The notes under the pieces were generated by a model. That model was given only the letters and a program-made list of their open reading frames with translations. It had not been told where the DNA came from and did no database searches. Of a DNA stretch of 64,000 nt, positions 51,701-63,112 are shown piece after piece. Both the position numbers and the translations under genes were made by a program. The stretch is from contig WARS01000048.1 of NCBI GenBank assembly GCA_008933995.1, forward strand, positions 6,606,938 through 6,670,937. The letters are read 5' to 3'. Numbering within the stretch: position 1 is the stretch's first letter; each line of letters opens with the position of its first letter. Source of the stretch: Datnioides undecimradiatus (taxonomy: Eukaryota > Chordata > Actinopteri > Lobotiformes > Datnioididae).

Positions 51701-54700
51701 TAAGAGCTGAAAAGTGTATCAATCACAAATATAGTGGCAGTTAATATAAAATATATGATGATGCAAATGTACATATATATTAACGTCACTACAAAGTGAC
51801 ATACCACAAGGACCTTTTCTGCATTATACACCTTAGAATAAACAGTTTATGTATTTGTGCATATTGAGAACATGCACGCCCATACTGATGTGATAAAGAA
51901 GAATATGTCAATCGTCTTCTTTGACATGAGTATCACATTTCTAGTTGTGTCCTTATTCATCAGCGTGGTAGCATCAAAAAGCCTCCCTGTGTGACTCCTT
52001 TTTGTCACATGTTATATTTTTACAGGGGAATTTTATTTTACTGGTAAATCAGATGGTTTTGAAGAGCATAATACACAGTACCTATCAGCTGGACTGTGGG
52101 AGTGAAGCTGACTGAAATACTAACAGTATATTGATGCACATCTCACCCTGAAGTGGATCTGTACGTAGTGGTAGAACGGGTAGTTATTGATGTCCAGGGG
52201 CAGAGTGAGCTGAGCCTGTTCCTGGATATGAGGAGCTTGAAGCAGAGCCAAACAATCTGAGTGCAGCTCCCTCCTGACTAGAGTGAGAAAGAGACGACAG
52301 GTCAACCAGCACACAGGCACAGGAGGAGCGGAGAGTCTTTTAAACACTGTTTCAATATGAAAATGACCAAAAACTGAAGCAGACATGCTGTGCTACTTTC
52401 TATTGAAGCTGACAAGATGTGACATTAATGGCAGAAATATGTTTTGAAATTCACATTAAAGGCATGATAGGTAACATTTCCGCATGAAAATGTGTAAAAG
52501 TAACTTGACCATTATTATACATTTTGTTGTTTTTGTGCCCTCACATTATTAAACATTTCCAACCATTTTTAAACATAAAGAAAAACTTTCATCAAGATGA
52601 TGCTTGACAGCTACAAGCATTCATAAACTGACTTTTTTAATAATACACTTCTTTGATCTTGGTGGATTTCCACATGAAACTGCTTTATCCAGTGTTTGTT
52701 TGGGTGAGGAGAAGGTTTCTGCAGCTAATTCAGCCTTTAGTGAAAACCTCCTTAACAAAGAACAACTTCCATGATCCCTCACTGCTATTATTTTGTAATT
52801 AAAAATAACATATTGCATGTTTTTTGTAACTTTTCTCTTATGGCATATTTATCAACTGATTCCACAGATGGTACGTCTGTCAGGACTATTCAAATCCAGA
52901 TGCCTGAAGAAGAAGAGACACGCTCAGAGAGCTGAACGAAGTGCTCAGCCATTTGGCTCATGAATAAATATGTGAGCGAGTGTAAATGCAGACTTCGTTA
53001 AAAGACATTTACAGACCTCCAGCTGTCTGCAGTAACGCGCCGAGCTCTGCAGGGATCACCAAGTGTGTGACATTCACAACCTCTCTCTTGGTCAGCTCCT
53101 GAAGGAATTATTGTTATTTTAATCCCTTTAAATCAATAAAACACAACAAAAAACATGAAGGCCTGTCTTCAAACCTCCATCTTACCATCTCCCTCTTCCT
53201 CCTCTCCTCCTCAGCTTTCCTCTGAGCTTCAAACTTCATCTGCAAGCAGAAATCACACGCTGAACATTTTCACTTCATGAGCAACAACAGCAACGAAGCA
53301 ACATTTTCAAACTCATCGTCAGACATACATTACCCAGGACAGTGCATGAGTGATTTACGTGACACGAACAGTTGCATTACTTAGATAAGATACAACATTG
53401 TTTACACCACACTGTATAAACACTATTACAAATACAAATCTTGCACTTAAAATGTTGCTTAAACTATGTGAGCATCTAAAAATGTATTTGCAGAAAAATG
53501 TTCATGTTAATAATTGTATGGGATCACACATTAATTAATTGACTGATACATTTTTGCAAGCAAAATTATTCAAACAATAATTGAAATAGTTGATTAATCC
53601 ATCATCTTGATTATCATCTTGATAAACACTTCAGAATTTTGTATTCAAAAATCAACACTCTGTAGAGACTATTGTGACTACAACTGTCAAATAAATGTAG
53701 AAAAGTCAAAAGTATTTTGTTTCAATAAAAGTCTAACTACAGGGTGCATGAAAAGAACATAAAAAGGAAATACTAAGGTTAAATACAAGTACGATAAAAC
53801 TGTACCGAAGTACAGGCGAGTGAACGTACCTTGATGTATCGCTTGCGGTTGACGTACATGTGGACGAGCGAGCGGAACCGAACCAGGCTCTCCCTCATTT
53901 TCACGTAACGCTTCCTGGAGGGCAGAATGAGAATCAAGACATTTCGTGTCACCATCAACACGTAACGTCTCGTGTGCTGATCACATTTTCAAAGAAACTT
54001 CACACAGAAGGGACAAACATTGAAGGTACACTACAAATGCTTAATTACGTATGTGTTTTAGTTTTCTAAATAATTCTTATTTTTGATATGAGTTTTGTGT
54101 GAGATGCACAAGTCTATTCATTTGTATGGATCATACTATTATATTATATAAACTACAGAATGCCAGACATACACGCCATGTGGGCTCTACAGTCCTTATT
54201 GCCTCAATATCTAATATGACCAAGACATAAAGGTGCTGTTTATGAAGTCTACCATAGATTTAAATGACACTTATAAAGTACCACAGTGTACAGTAATGCT
54301 AAAATCTCTGCTTTTCCAATAAGGTCAACAATTGCCTCATCTAATCATGAGCATTAGACCTGGTGAGGAAGCCACGGCACTGCGCCTGCAGCCCGATGAT
54401 CTTCTTGCGGAAGGCGACAAAGCGTTTCCTGACGAAGAACATGCGTGCGTAACGCTGCAGGGTGAGAGCGGCAAGCTGGCGGGTGCGCTCCCGTTTGCAT
54501 TCCAACAACTGGTAGATGTCCTCCTTCAGAAATAGCTGCCGTTCACACAAGCACATGTAAATCAAATGTCAGAGGTACAACCCAACATAACAACTGTCAC
54601 CAAACACCACCAAAAGCATGTATTGCTGTTTTTCTTTCATTTGTCAAAGGGTGAGAGGAGAAACTCACCTTCGTGACTCCAACGTGGAAGGCTCCTGGTC

Positions 54701-57092
54701 TGAGAGGACACAGCTTACTGAGCATCAGCACACAGTTCTCTCCATTTGGTGCTGGAGGCTCCCGTATCCCCACCAGGGACTTGTACCTGGAAAGAAAAAA
54801 AAAGTCATTCGGCTAAAATGGGCCTAGTAATTAGTTTTGCAGATTGAAGTTTTTGTATAACACTTTTTACCAGTGAATGGAGAGAAGCGTAAGACTGTGT
54901 GCGTGTTACCTGAACAGGAAGATGTGGAATGGCATTCTGATGGGATAACCCTCTCTACGGATCCTAATGGTCTCCAGGATGCCTGAGTGTCTTAGCTGGC
55001 TGCTGACCAGGTCGTCCTCAAACACACCTGGTTGCTGAACACACATGCACATGAGAGCACATTTGATAAACAGACTGCCATTTACCTGTAGGATTCAGTA
55101 AGAGTGAATTCATGCAGCAGATGATCATCAGTATAAACACAGAATATTTGGAAATATACCTTTATATTATTTGGCTTAATGCAGCGAACAAAAAAGGGGT
55201 TGCACCTGAAATGGAAAAACCGAAATTCATTGTTCAAAGTTTAGCTCCTTTTCTTTTCTAAATTGCATCTTTTCTGTTTATTGAAATATATGTAAAATGT
55301 AATGTAACGTTTTTTTACTTTGTATTAATTATTATGAAAACCATTTTCTCAGTTTGATCACAGAGCAGAGTACACACACCTCTCCATCTTCTCCACCAGC
55401 TCGAGCAGCGACTGTTGGAACTTGTTGCTGACAGTAGGAGCTTGGTATTTTCTGGTGACTGTGCTGCTCTTCCTCATGTGGCCTCCTCTCTGCTGACCCG
55501 TGACCTCTGCGTGAACCAGGAAGAGGTTTGACACCATCTGGATACACAACAAATACATTCACAGCATTCACACATATTTACTGGGGTTGTTTTTGGGTTA
55601 ATGTGAGTTATTAATGTGACTGTGTGTGCACTGTGCTGATGAAGGCATTCCTCTCCTCTTACCTTGTTCTTGCTCTGAATGAACAGATCCAAGACATCCT
55701 GACGGACCTGGTCGTAGTTCTTATCAAGGAACTTGTAAACCTGCACCATTAACATCACAAATAATATGAAGATCTACCTTAAAACCAATGGATGCTTTAT
55801 TGAAATGAAATTTGACTCCAACATTCATTTGGTCCCAAAATGTTTCAATTTCAATAATTTCATAGCAATCCATGCCGCACTTGTCAATACATTTCACTTA
55901 AAACTACACATGTGGTGTCTACTGAGGTAACTACTGTTGATAAGGGCATTATGAAAGTCATAAAGGTTTGTCCTCTGGAGTACATGATATCATTGCAATC
56001 CATTAAGTAGGTTTTGAGATAATTAACCAGATAATAAAAACTTTGAACTGGTGCTGCTGCAAGAGGAAATACATCGGATCACCAAAGTCATTAGTAGTCA
56101 TCATCTGGAGACCATGAATATCTGTACAAACAGTCATGGCAATCCATCTGATAGTCTTCGGAAGATTTTGGTCCAGGCCAAATTGACGGATGACTAACCA
56201 ACAAACAGATCAATATGGCATTAGCAATGCTGCTGACACTTCACAGGAGTTTACTCATGGTAATAAAATACATGCTCTTGTCAACTGGCAGGCTAGTAGA
56301 AGGTATTGTCACTTGAGATGAGCCATTGAGGAGCTGCATACCTGGTAGGTGACCCGACCAGCAAAGTGCTTGATGGTGAACTCTGGGAGTGGCATCTTTG
56401 GCTTCAGATACAGCGGGCTGTTGCCATGGTGATAGTGACACTTTTGGAGAAAAGTGTGGTCTGTTGCCTGGCAACAAGGCAGTAAACCTTGTAAGAGTTT
56501 GTGACATGTACAATGATGTAACAACAGGTGTGTTTAGTGTCTTCAGACTCACCTGTGGAAAACAGCTCTGGTCATCCAGAATCCTCAATATCCCATGAGG
56601 CTTAGCGGCAATGAGATCAATGCAAGGCTGGTTATCACTGAATGGGATGTCTTGCCAGGGAATCTGTTCTCGGCTGTACTCCTCCTGCACAGAGATTACA
56701 TGTAATACAGTTTCCTGCATAATGCACAACTCCATTGTCTCCATACAGAGTTCACATATCTTATTATTGTTTCGTCAATCAACCTATCAATTAACCAGCT
56801 CAATTAACAACTCAGCTCTGGCTGAGATCTATTGGTATCCTTGTCTGCCTATGCAAACATTTTTACATATTTTCTGTATGTATTTGTGTGGTGAAGTGTG
56901 TGTGTGTGTGTGTGTGTGCATGTGTGTAATTGAGCGTCCCCACAGGTGTGACGTCGACTCACCTGTTCTTCCCTGAATACGATCCTGTTGAAGAAGAACT
57001 GCAAGTACTCGTTTGCATAATTAATGCAAAGCTGCTCAAAGCTGTTGAAAGCCAGATCCTGTTGTTTACACACACACGCACACGCAAACACG

Positions 57093-57145
<53 letters not shown>

Positions 57146-60100
57146 TCGGTAATTCGCCTCATCTACATGTCTAAAGCGAGATTATTGTGCAGTCTCCAAG
57201 CTGTGCTACAGAAGGTAGAAACACAAGAAAACTTATTTACCTCAAATCCATAAATATCCAGGATGGAGATGGAGATGGTGTGTTGGCGGGGGTACACCTG
57301 AGCGTTGATCCTCTCTGTTAACCAGTGGAAGAGCAGCGAGTACAGGATCTTGGCAACAGCATCTCTGAGAAAAAAATGTGTGTAAAAATCAGGAAGGTTG
57401 GGGGAATATTGATTAAAAGAAAGAAAGACAGAGAAATTTTAAAAAAAAAGGTCTTTGCAGAATTCCATTGAATCTCTAATGTGACGTAAGAAAGAAATAA
57501 TAGAAGTTATGTTATAATGTGATAACTCACAGTACCCTGTGGCTGAATGTACATTAGTCATCAGAGATCAGGAAGTAGGTAAAAATGTTTCATAGAAACA
57601 CACAAAATGCTGATGCCAGCAATCTAATTAATTAATCGTATTAGATCTTATCAAATATAATGCATTGCTGTAGATTTAACTATAGTATATAGTATATACA
57701 GTATATAAAATAGTTAAAAGTAGTTACAATGACTCATTTACAACAGTAAAAAACAACATGCACATTACAACATACACCTTTTTAAAGATGTTTTGCTTGT
57801 AATACTCATCCAGTTTGACTCTGAATATTTTTTAACTAAAATAAAATATAATTCTAGATCAATGGTTGCATTTTCTTTCAGAAAGGTACAAATACATCTG
57901 GAGGAAAAGTTATAAATTGCATGCAGTGCATGATGGGTATGTAACTGTCCTCTCACCTGGCATCAACAGCACTTTCCACAGTCAATGGCGTGTAGATCTT
58001 GTCCCTCATTGTCTCCTGTAGAGAAGACACAAGGGGTTTATGTGGACAACACATTTAATGAGGAGCGAATGACTTTAGCATCAAGTGGGCTGCTTATATA
58101 AACAAGTAAGTCAGTAAGGATTTCATTATGTTGCACTGTTCATGTAGTGGTTCAAGAACAATATAATAAGAAGATTATAATATGAGAACACAACATGGCA
58201 GGTGAACAACATTATAACAGAACAACAATTTAAAGTGAGTGTAGTGGGACTGAATAACTGACTTGATGTATTTATCAAATTTCAGAATTTTAGTATTTAG
58301 GGTTATTGGAAGAAGTCTTCGATATGCAGGTGCAGTATGTTTGGTGCTGTAGGCTGACGTAGTTTGATATTTGAATTGGAACAGTGGGGCACATCAGGGC
58401 TGATCATAAAAAATGCTACTCTTCTAAAAGATGGTATAAAAGTTATTGGGGGGAGAAAGGGTCAAACAGGGGAGAGCAGAGGAGAAGGTAAATGTCGCAA
58501 TTCAGTCTGTCACTAAATGTTTCACAGTCAGTCTTTGATAGTCCCTGATGTTAGACAACTCAGCATCATGCTGCTTAATGCAGTTTTTTTCCCCCACCAT
58601 TTTTTAGAACTTTTATTTCCACTCTACATCACTGACTTCTTCTTTGTTTCTCTTCTTCACTTTTAACTCTCCCAGTTATATTTTTGACATGAGTGTCTGG
58701 GACTCAGTGTCTGAGATAAGGAATGCTTTGAGACTTGAGACCTTCTTTTGATTATCACACTTACACACACACACACACCTCCATCCAGCATCTGACTCCT
58801 CTCCTGTTACATAGGAAGCATAGGAGCCTCCTTTGTAATTAGAAATTCAATTATCCAAAAGGCTCTGAGTGTGGTGTATGAGAGTGTGTACGTGTGGAGG
58901 GCATACGGTGTGCCATTAACAGATGTAGTTTTAAGGCGTTCCTCCCTGTCAGACGCATCACACGACCGTCAGGCTCTACTCTTTTAGACTGGACAGTAAA
59001 ACAGGATGTTTTATGATCAGCCAGATACTGGAACATAAGACAATTTGGATTTAAAAAAAACCTTTTCTGCTTTTTTCCTCCAGGATTTCCACTTTGTGGG
59101 CTCATATGATGTAAATGGAGCAGCAGGGAAAACACAGTAAATAGAGAACTAAAATACTGGTTGAAAACATTGTGAACGGGTATGTTGTACCTATTTTTTT
59201 TATTTTTATTTTTTTGCCATTTTGGAGTTTTGTTGTTAGAGCTTAAGATCCATTAATGCCAGCAGGGTCATGCCTGTTCACTCCATGGCAACTGATGTGA
59301 TTTCTGATGTGAATTCAAGGTCTTTTTGTACAAGAACACAGGTAAAATTATAAACAATGGACTCAATGTGTGTTATAGCTACTGTACTGGTGTTTAAGAC
59401 GCATTATATTATATGGATGACTGAAGAAGGGGCTGGAGTCAGGTTGCAGGTTAGTGTTAGTGCTGCTCCTTTTTGTTTGTATTTAAGTAAACTCTATGGA
59501 ATTCAATCACCCTGTAAACAATGACAGCTCACTGGATACCACCAGCACACTCAGCAAAGGAGTGCAGTACAGATCTTCTTTTTTTTGGTCTCCAGATGAT
59601 TTTTGGATGGAAGACAACACAAATTCCAGTGCAAGCCAGGAATGGAACAATATGTGTGGTATGTACCAGACAATGAAAGCAGGACTCACACTTAAATGGG
59701 CTGATGATGTTTCATAAAAGCTGAAAACCTTAAAAAACTGAAATCTCAACAAAAATCCTAACTGAAAGGTCTCGTCCCTCCAGCCAAAGTGCACTCATTG
59801 CTGCCGCTATTTATAAAATTGTGTAGCTCCTATTCAGTACGACAGAAGAGATGCTTTCAGTGCCTGAAGCATCACACTACAAAATAAAGCAGCTCAATAG
59901 CGACTGTGCCAATACTGTATGAGTGTATTTATGTCTGAGTGCTGCATGTGTACAGGATGAGTGTCTGTTTGTGTGCAGAGTGGAAGTGATATGTTCCAGC
60001 AGTCACTGCTGATATATCAAAGTCACAAGTGTAGTTACATTACGTTTTAACCGTTTTATGACGTGGTCCTGTTGCCACATAGAAACTAAATCAGGCTGCT

Positions 60101-63100
60101 TAACATGAGCTCAGATTTGTTTTGAGGTTTCAATGACTGGATGAATGAATGAATGAATGAATGAATGAATGAATGAATTAATCCCCAGCACAAGGTCAGA
60201 GGTCAGAGTTAATACACTCAGACACTTGATAGGTAACTAAAGTCTGAGACACGTCTAACATGGACTGATAGTAATGCTCATTAGTTTCAGTTTTGATCAA
60301 ACATAATGTAAAGTATTTTTGAATTTACCAAAGTGAAAATATCCTTAAAATATCCATTGAATATTATCATAAAATGTTTTTTAATTACTTTGGGGGTGTA
60401 ATCAGTGTATGGTGTGTCTATGACGCCGGAAATCTTTTGCATATATAAGCATATGACATTATAGTCATGAGAAGAAGTCTTGAGAAAGCGGTGAAAGAAT
60501 ATGTGATTGAACAAAACAAATCTGTCTGAAAAAAACCCCCTTTCATTAAAATCAGTTATGGTTAAGGTACAACAGGGATCCAACTCTGATGAAAAGGTGC
60601 ACTGAGACAGGAGGTTAAATGAGTTGTTTAACACACTGTGCAAAATCAATTATGACGACCAGGATATATACAAAGGTTGTGGGTGTGATGTAGTGAATAA
60701 AATGCACAGAATCTTTTGACGTTATATAATAACAATAATAATAATAATAATAATAAGATTAATAATATATAAGAATTTCTGAATGAAGTAGAGAAGTGTC
60801 ATCAGGAACAGACTGTTTAAGATAAACAAATGTTCATAAAAAAGATTTGAAAAAAGGTAAGGAGATAAAAATAAGCAACAGTAATAAATAAAAATAACCC
60901 TAACTGGTATAGATTACAGTTTAAAAGTCATTTATAAACAAAGAGCTGTTCATGTCACTTCATTTAAATTTTTTTAATATTCCTTTTTTTTTTTTTTTTT
61001 ACAAAACTGACAATATGTCCGCAATTACCTGCTTTTTACCTTCTTAAGGTTCTTGGTTAGTTAGATTTTGAATTAAACTGCACCTTAATGACAAAGATAT
61101 GCCTATACTAAGTTCAGGTAGACTCAGAGCACCATTTAACACCTTCTAAATGCCTATAGAAACAAAGCATCGTTCTTTAATTTCTACATACGAATGTAGA
61201 GAGAGATGCACCGACATACTGCCATGTCACTGTACCTGCCTCAAGTTTAAATTTTAACTCTGCATGTACTGTGGGGGCTTGTAGCGGAATGACTCAGACT
61301 TTGAGCACCCGTTGGTGGTTTTCAAGCAGGGAAAATGTTTTCAACAGTTTGATACCGACCGTGACTTTGTAGGTGATGGCTTTCTGTAGTCCCTCTGGAG
61401 AGATCTGCAGCAGCTCTGCCACCACCCTGATCTCCTGAGCGCTCACCACTGACGCCACCTCCTGGCCGTCAGTCTGTCATGCAACGTGGAAAGAGCATTT
61501 AAATAAATATACAGTCAGCTTTGTACAACTCATGTACAGTATTTTTTTTGAATTGCCTGAAGTGTCTACCATAAAGTTATTATATCATATTGTATTCTTC
61601 TATTGTATTTCATTGCACCGTGATGTTTTTAGACAAGAACTAAAATAAAACAAAGAAAGAATAAAACACAACCTCATATCTCTGAAAGTAAACGTTCCCC
61701 AGGTGCAGTATGGAAGAAAGAACTCTAAAGATGGCCGACTGGTCTTCAGGGGTGAAGTGGAGGATCTCCATGGCAGCAAGCAGACGCAGGAAGTCCTCTG
61801 CATCATTCTTTCCTGTAATCCCACAATCCCCTCCCTGAGTGAAGAAGAGGAGAGAGAGGAGACATTTCAAAATGTGATCCCTGTCTCCACATGACGTTCC
61901 TGCTACATCCAGCAAAAGAGTGATGATTATGTCTACCTGGTTGAGGTAATAGTAGGTCTCAGCTTCTTGTAGATAGAATGCCTGCTTCTGCTGCGAGGGA
62001 AGACCTGCCAGCATCTCATAGAAGATGTGATAGTTCCTCTCGTCTTTGGCCTGAGGGTAAGAAACAGAACAGTTTCACTTACAGAAAAGTATAAAATGCA
62101 AAGTGTCATCTTGAGTGTGTGTGTGTGTGTGTGTGTGTGTGTTAGTGTATGTCGGGTCACCTGGAAGACAATACGGGACTTTTCCAGTAGATACTGGGAG
62201 GTTATGGCACCACTGATCACACCCCTGCACAGACAACAAACAAGACGTGACGAGAAACATAGAACGAGAAGAGAATTAGATTGAATAATGGTATTATTAA
62301 TGATAATACATTTTAGAATAAAAACTGAACAAAATTGTTTTTTTTTTAAAAAAAGATGTAGTGACAGTGCTGTGTGTTCATTTCATACTCACTCCTCCAG
62401 AAAGACCTCTGTGTATTTCCCGAATCGACTGGAATTATCGTTCCGTACAGTTTTGGCATTTCCAAAAGATTCCAGTAGAGGAGCTGCCTCGAGTATCTAC
62501 AGGGCATTCCAACACACAATACATCAATGACCTTTGTCAGCTAGGTGACACATATTCTTCAAAAATATCCTGCACTCACAGTAAAGGTTGGTCAACCACA
62601 TAAATGTTTACTATTTTCTAAATGGGACACAAACAAAATGCAAAGCACAAGACATTTCTGTGGAAAGTTTAGTGGTATTGCAGAATGTTGAATGCACATT
62701 TCTTAACTTGGATCTGGATCAATCAGATAGTTGAAGCATTGCTCATAAAGCAAAAATCCACCAGAAAACACAGCATCTGAAATGAATGTTGTCACACACC
62801 ACCGCAAAACACAGCAACGCGCCATGCTCATGGCAATATGAGAAGATGAGGTGTAAAATGTAAAGCACAAGTCATGCAGGGACCCCACTACCTCAATCTG
62901 CGCCCGAGACAGGCCAGAAACAGGGACATGAAAAAAGAGAGGACGACCAGAGGCATTAGTCATCCTTCAAGACAGGACTGTGTGTTTGTCTGTGTGTGTG
63001 TCAGGATGGGCATGTGCATACCTGTTGCGCAAGATTGCATTTGTGATGTATTGCTGCTAGGTATCGAAGGACTAGCTTGGTGGCCTCTGTTTTCCCAGAT

Positions 63101-63112
63101 CCGCTCTCCCCA
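35453..63112 (-). CDS. myo15a: myo15a: unconventional myosin XVA, 3' part (about 60 exons), 5' end outside window
   Basis: Myosin XVA is an actin motor that carries whirlin, EPS8 and partners to stereocilia tips; human MYO15A loss causes DFNB3 deafness. From the motor P-loop to the stop I join exons encoding about 2,345 residues; human MYO15A from its P-loop, as I recall, is about 2,215. Order: motor, three IQ, MyTH4, FERM-like, Pro/Gln linker, PH/FERM-like, SH3, MyTH4, FERM, and C-terminus [11 protein letters not shown], a class I PDZ ligand for whirlin. Neighbouring llgl1 in the same orientation supports myo15a rather than myo15b, where the human order is LLGL2 then MYO15B. Missing at the right edge: start codon, long N-terminal extension and first motor exons. 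Most phases match; doubtful joints are noted in the block entries. In zebrafish naming this is probably myo15aa. Confidence 0.95.
35691..35726. repeat. (AC)18 microsatellite forming a myo15a donor
   Basis: Exactly 36 nt. In the pre-mRNA it reads (GU)18 and its first GU is the donor dinucleotide of exon 35727-35867. Confidence 0.9.
35875..35910. repeat. (CA)18 microsatellite, 7 nt from a myo15a acceptor
   Basis: Exactly 36 nt of CA on the plus strand, so (UG)18 in the pre-mRNA, ending seven bases before the acceptor of exon 35727-35867. Confidence 0.9.
38220..39836 (-). CDS. myo15a: myo15a second MyTH4 domain and FERM entry (8 exons)
   Basis: Exons 39712-39836, 39534-39597, 39371-39443, 39105-39178, 38875-38957, 38637-38767, 38444-38538 and 38220-38297. 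MyTH4 motifs: [70 protein letters not shown] and [35 protein letters not shown] follows, then [20 protein letters not shown], the start of the FERM domain. All joints are in frame. In the family the MyTH4-FERM unit binds cargo and, in related myosins, microtubules or cadherin tails. A UG-rich run sits directly before the acceptor of 39712-39836. Confidence 0.94.
39842..39879. repeat. CA microsatellite before a myo15a acceptor
   Basis: CA-rich, interrupted by GA; in the transcript a UG run ends just before UAUCAG, the acceptor of exon 39712-39836. Confidence 0.8.
40148..43209 (-). CDS. myo15a: myo15a PH/FERM-like region and SH3 domain (9 exons)
   Basis: Exons 43094-43209, 42835-42894, 42455-42530, 42189-42304, 41959-42077, 41563-41704, 40963-41074, 40717-40791 and 40148-40359. 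The first six encode [56 protein letters not shown] and [17 protein letters not shown], a FERM/PH-like fold seen before SH3 in myosin XVA. SH3 starts at [20 protein letters not shown], continues FHKGDIIRL and [14 protein letters not shown], and ends [19 protein letters not shown]. An Ala-rich stretch follows. The 3' border of the last exon is uncertain: 40148 with a GTTGTG donor keeps frame with 39836; 40143 with GTAATC would need a later acceptor. Confidence 0.92.
43350..47011 (-). CDS. myo15a: myo15a Pro/Gln-rich linker (8 exons; one joint unresolved)
   Basis: Exons 46876-47011, 45454-45855, 45136-45200, 44561-44680, 44390-44464, 43793-43926 (or to 43940), 43570-43663 and 43350-43470. The first is Gly-rich ([18 protein letters not shown]). 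The second carries five His, EQH, Q17, E and Q6, then Pro/Thr-rich sequence. Next come Gln-rich [17 protein letters not shown] and [16 protein letters not shown], then [21 protein letters not shown] and [17 protein letters not shown]. The linker is low-complexity and probably disordered. The joint 44390-44464 to 43793-43940 does not keep frame with the better acceptor; a weaker one ending the exon at 43926 restores it. The donor at the end of 44561-44680 (GTCAGT) is also a choice. Confidence 0.8.
43506..43535. repeat. GT microsatellite pair around myo15a exon 43570-43663
   Basis: A GT tract here, with a matching CA tract at 43686-43711 on the other side of the 94-nt exon. Confidence 0.8.
44830..44980. 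mobile_element. Partial copy of the 22.7-kb MITE-like element
   Basis: Contains ATGCTAAGCTAAGCTAACC, then TATCAATCTTCTCACATCACTG and a degenerate end, TTTTTCCTAAATGTTGAA, equivalent to the right end of the element at 22675-23164. The left half is missing. It lies in the myo15a intron between exons 45136-45200 and 44561-44680. Confidence 0.55.
45716..45766 (-). repeat. Coding polyglutamine tract (Q17), mostly CAA
   Basis: Twelve consecutive CAA codons (45722-45757) flanked by CAG and CAA codons make 17 glutamines; Glu and six more Gln follow in the reading direction, and EQH with five His precede. In myo15a exon 45454-45855. Confidence 0.9.
46118..46210 (-). other. Possible cassette exon in myo15a linker
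   Basis: A 93-nt stretch has an acceptor (CTATAG) on its right and a donor (CAG then GTGAAC) on its left, is a multiple of three and would be phase 1-1 between exons 46876-47011 and 45454-45855. In that frame it is open but reads a Cys/Leu-rich peptide (starts ICCSHCLQQ) unlike the linker. Skipping it also joins the neighbours in frame ([13 protein letters not shown]), so it may be an optional exon or a chance match. Confidence 0.25.
47012..48969 (-). other. myo15a intron, 2.0 kb, nothing recognised
   Basis: Flanking exons join in phase 0 (DSSV then DMEKTGSL). Open frames inside lack conserved motifs. Confidence 0.65.
48970..53098 (-). CDS. myo15a: myo15a first MyTH4 and FERM-like region (9 exons)
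   Basis: Exons 53017-53098, 52147-52277, 51341-51436, 50890-51125, 50334-50524, 49829-49901, 49468-49659, 49239-49357 and 48970-49061. MyTH4 is clear in 50890-51125 ([46 protein letters not shown]). The following exons give [34 protein letters not shown] and [19 protein letters not shown], then [11 protein letters not shown], as in other MYO15A proteins, where only a partial FERM is present. The last two exons are Ser/Asp-rich and end [15 protein letters not shown]. All phases match. Confidence 0.92.
53186..54535 (-). CDS. myo15a: myo15a neck: three IQ motifs (3 exons)
   Basis: Exons 54360-54535, 53830-53914 and 53186-53239. The first encodes [12 protein letters not shown], then two IQ-type light-chain sites, [16 protein letters not shown] and [15 protein letters not shown] (the second completed in the next exon). 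The middle exon encodes a third site, [17 protein letters not shown]. The short third exon is a charged helix, [14 protein letters not shown]. Three IQ motifs is the expected number for myosin XVA, which binds calmodulin-type and regulatory light chains. Confidence 0.93.
54669..58015 (-). CDS. myo15a: myo15a motor, actin-binding and converter part (10 exons)
   Basis: Exons 57957-58015, 57241-57364, 56963-57058, 56553-56684, 56342-56467, 55663-55740, 55380-55537, 55160-55205, 54910-55034 and 54669-54786. Motifs in order: [16 protein letters not shown]; switch II DIYGFE at the end of 57241-57364; [20 protein letters not shown] (relay); the 50-kDa segment [15 protein letters not shown] and [15 protein letters not shown]; loop 2 with [11 protein letters not shown]; actin-interface [20 protein letters not shown] and CIKPN; then [20 protein letters not shown] leading to the converter. 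All joints keep frame. A 72-nt CA run (57071-57142) precedes the acceptor of 56963-57058. Confidence 0.95.
55780..56220. repeat. Dispersed repeat, copy B (related to 13.7 kb)
   Basis: Contains CCAAAGTCATTAGTAGTCAT, then CATCTGGAGACCATGAATAT and CATGGCAATCCATCTGATAG, matching copy A at about two of three positions in the shared block. A second CATAGCAATCCATGCC motif near 55862 suggests two nested or tandem partial units. It lies in a myo15a intron of the motor region. Confidence 0.5.
57071..57142. repeat. Long interrupted CA/CG microsatellite in myo15a
   Basis: About 72 nt, imperfect at the left (CACGCACACGC type), pure CA on the right. UG-rich in the pre-mRNA and about 12 nt upstream of the acceptor of exon 56963-57058. 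Confidence 0.85.
58016..61359 (-). other. myo15a intron, 3.3 kb, no exon seen
   Basis: The exons either side join in frame ([10 protein letters not shown] then [10 protein letters not shown]), so no coding exon is missing. Contents: a (TGAA)n tract at 60138-60178, an (AAT)n-like tract near 60728-60755, and poly(T) near 60986-61000. No gene is recognised on either strand. Confidence 0.75.
60138..60178. repeat. (TGAA)n tetranucleotide tract
   Basis: About ten GAAT/TGAA units in the 3.3-kb myo15a intron. Confidence 0.85.
61360..63112 (-). CDS. myo15a: myo15a motor, nucleotide-binding part (6 exons)
   Basis: Exons 63022-63112, 62393-62496, 62161-62224, 61937-62050, 61673-61834 and 61360-61473. 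The first carries the P-loop [12 protein letters not shown]. The second carries switch [11 protein letters not shown]. The third gives [20 protein letters not shown], the fourth the [18 protein letters not shown] segment typical of myosins, the fifth [20 protein letters not shown] and the sixth [20 protein letters not shown]. Catalytic motifs are intact, so an active ATPase is expected. The first exon begins in phase 2 (last base of a serine codon), so an exon must lie to the right of 64000; no candidate is visible in 63113-64000. Confidence 0.95.

Noticed and set aside
62703-62963. Minus-strand open frame (contains [17 protein letters not shown]) between two motor exons
   Set aside because: The flanking exons join directly in phase (NLAQQ then [11 protein letters not shown]), leaving no room for an extra exon, and the peptide is not a myosin segment.
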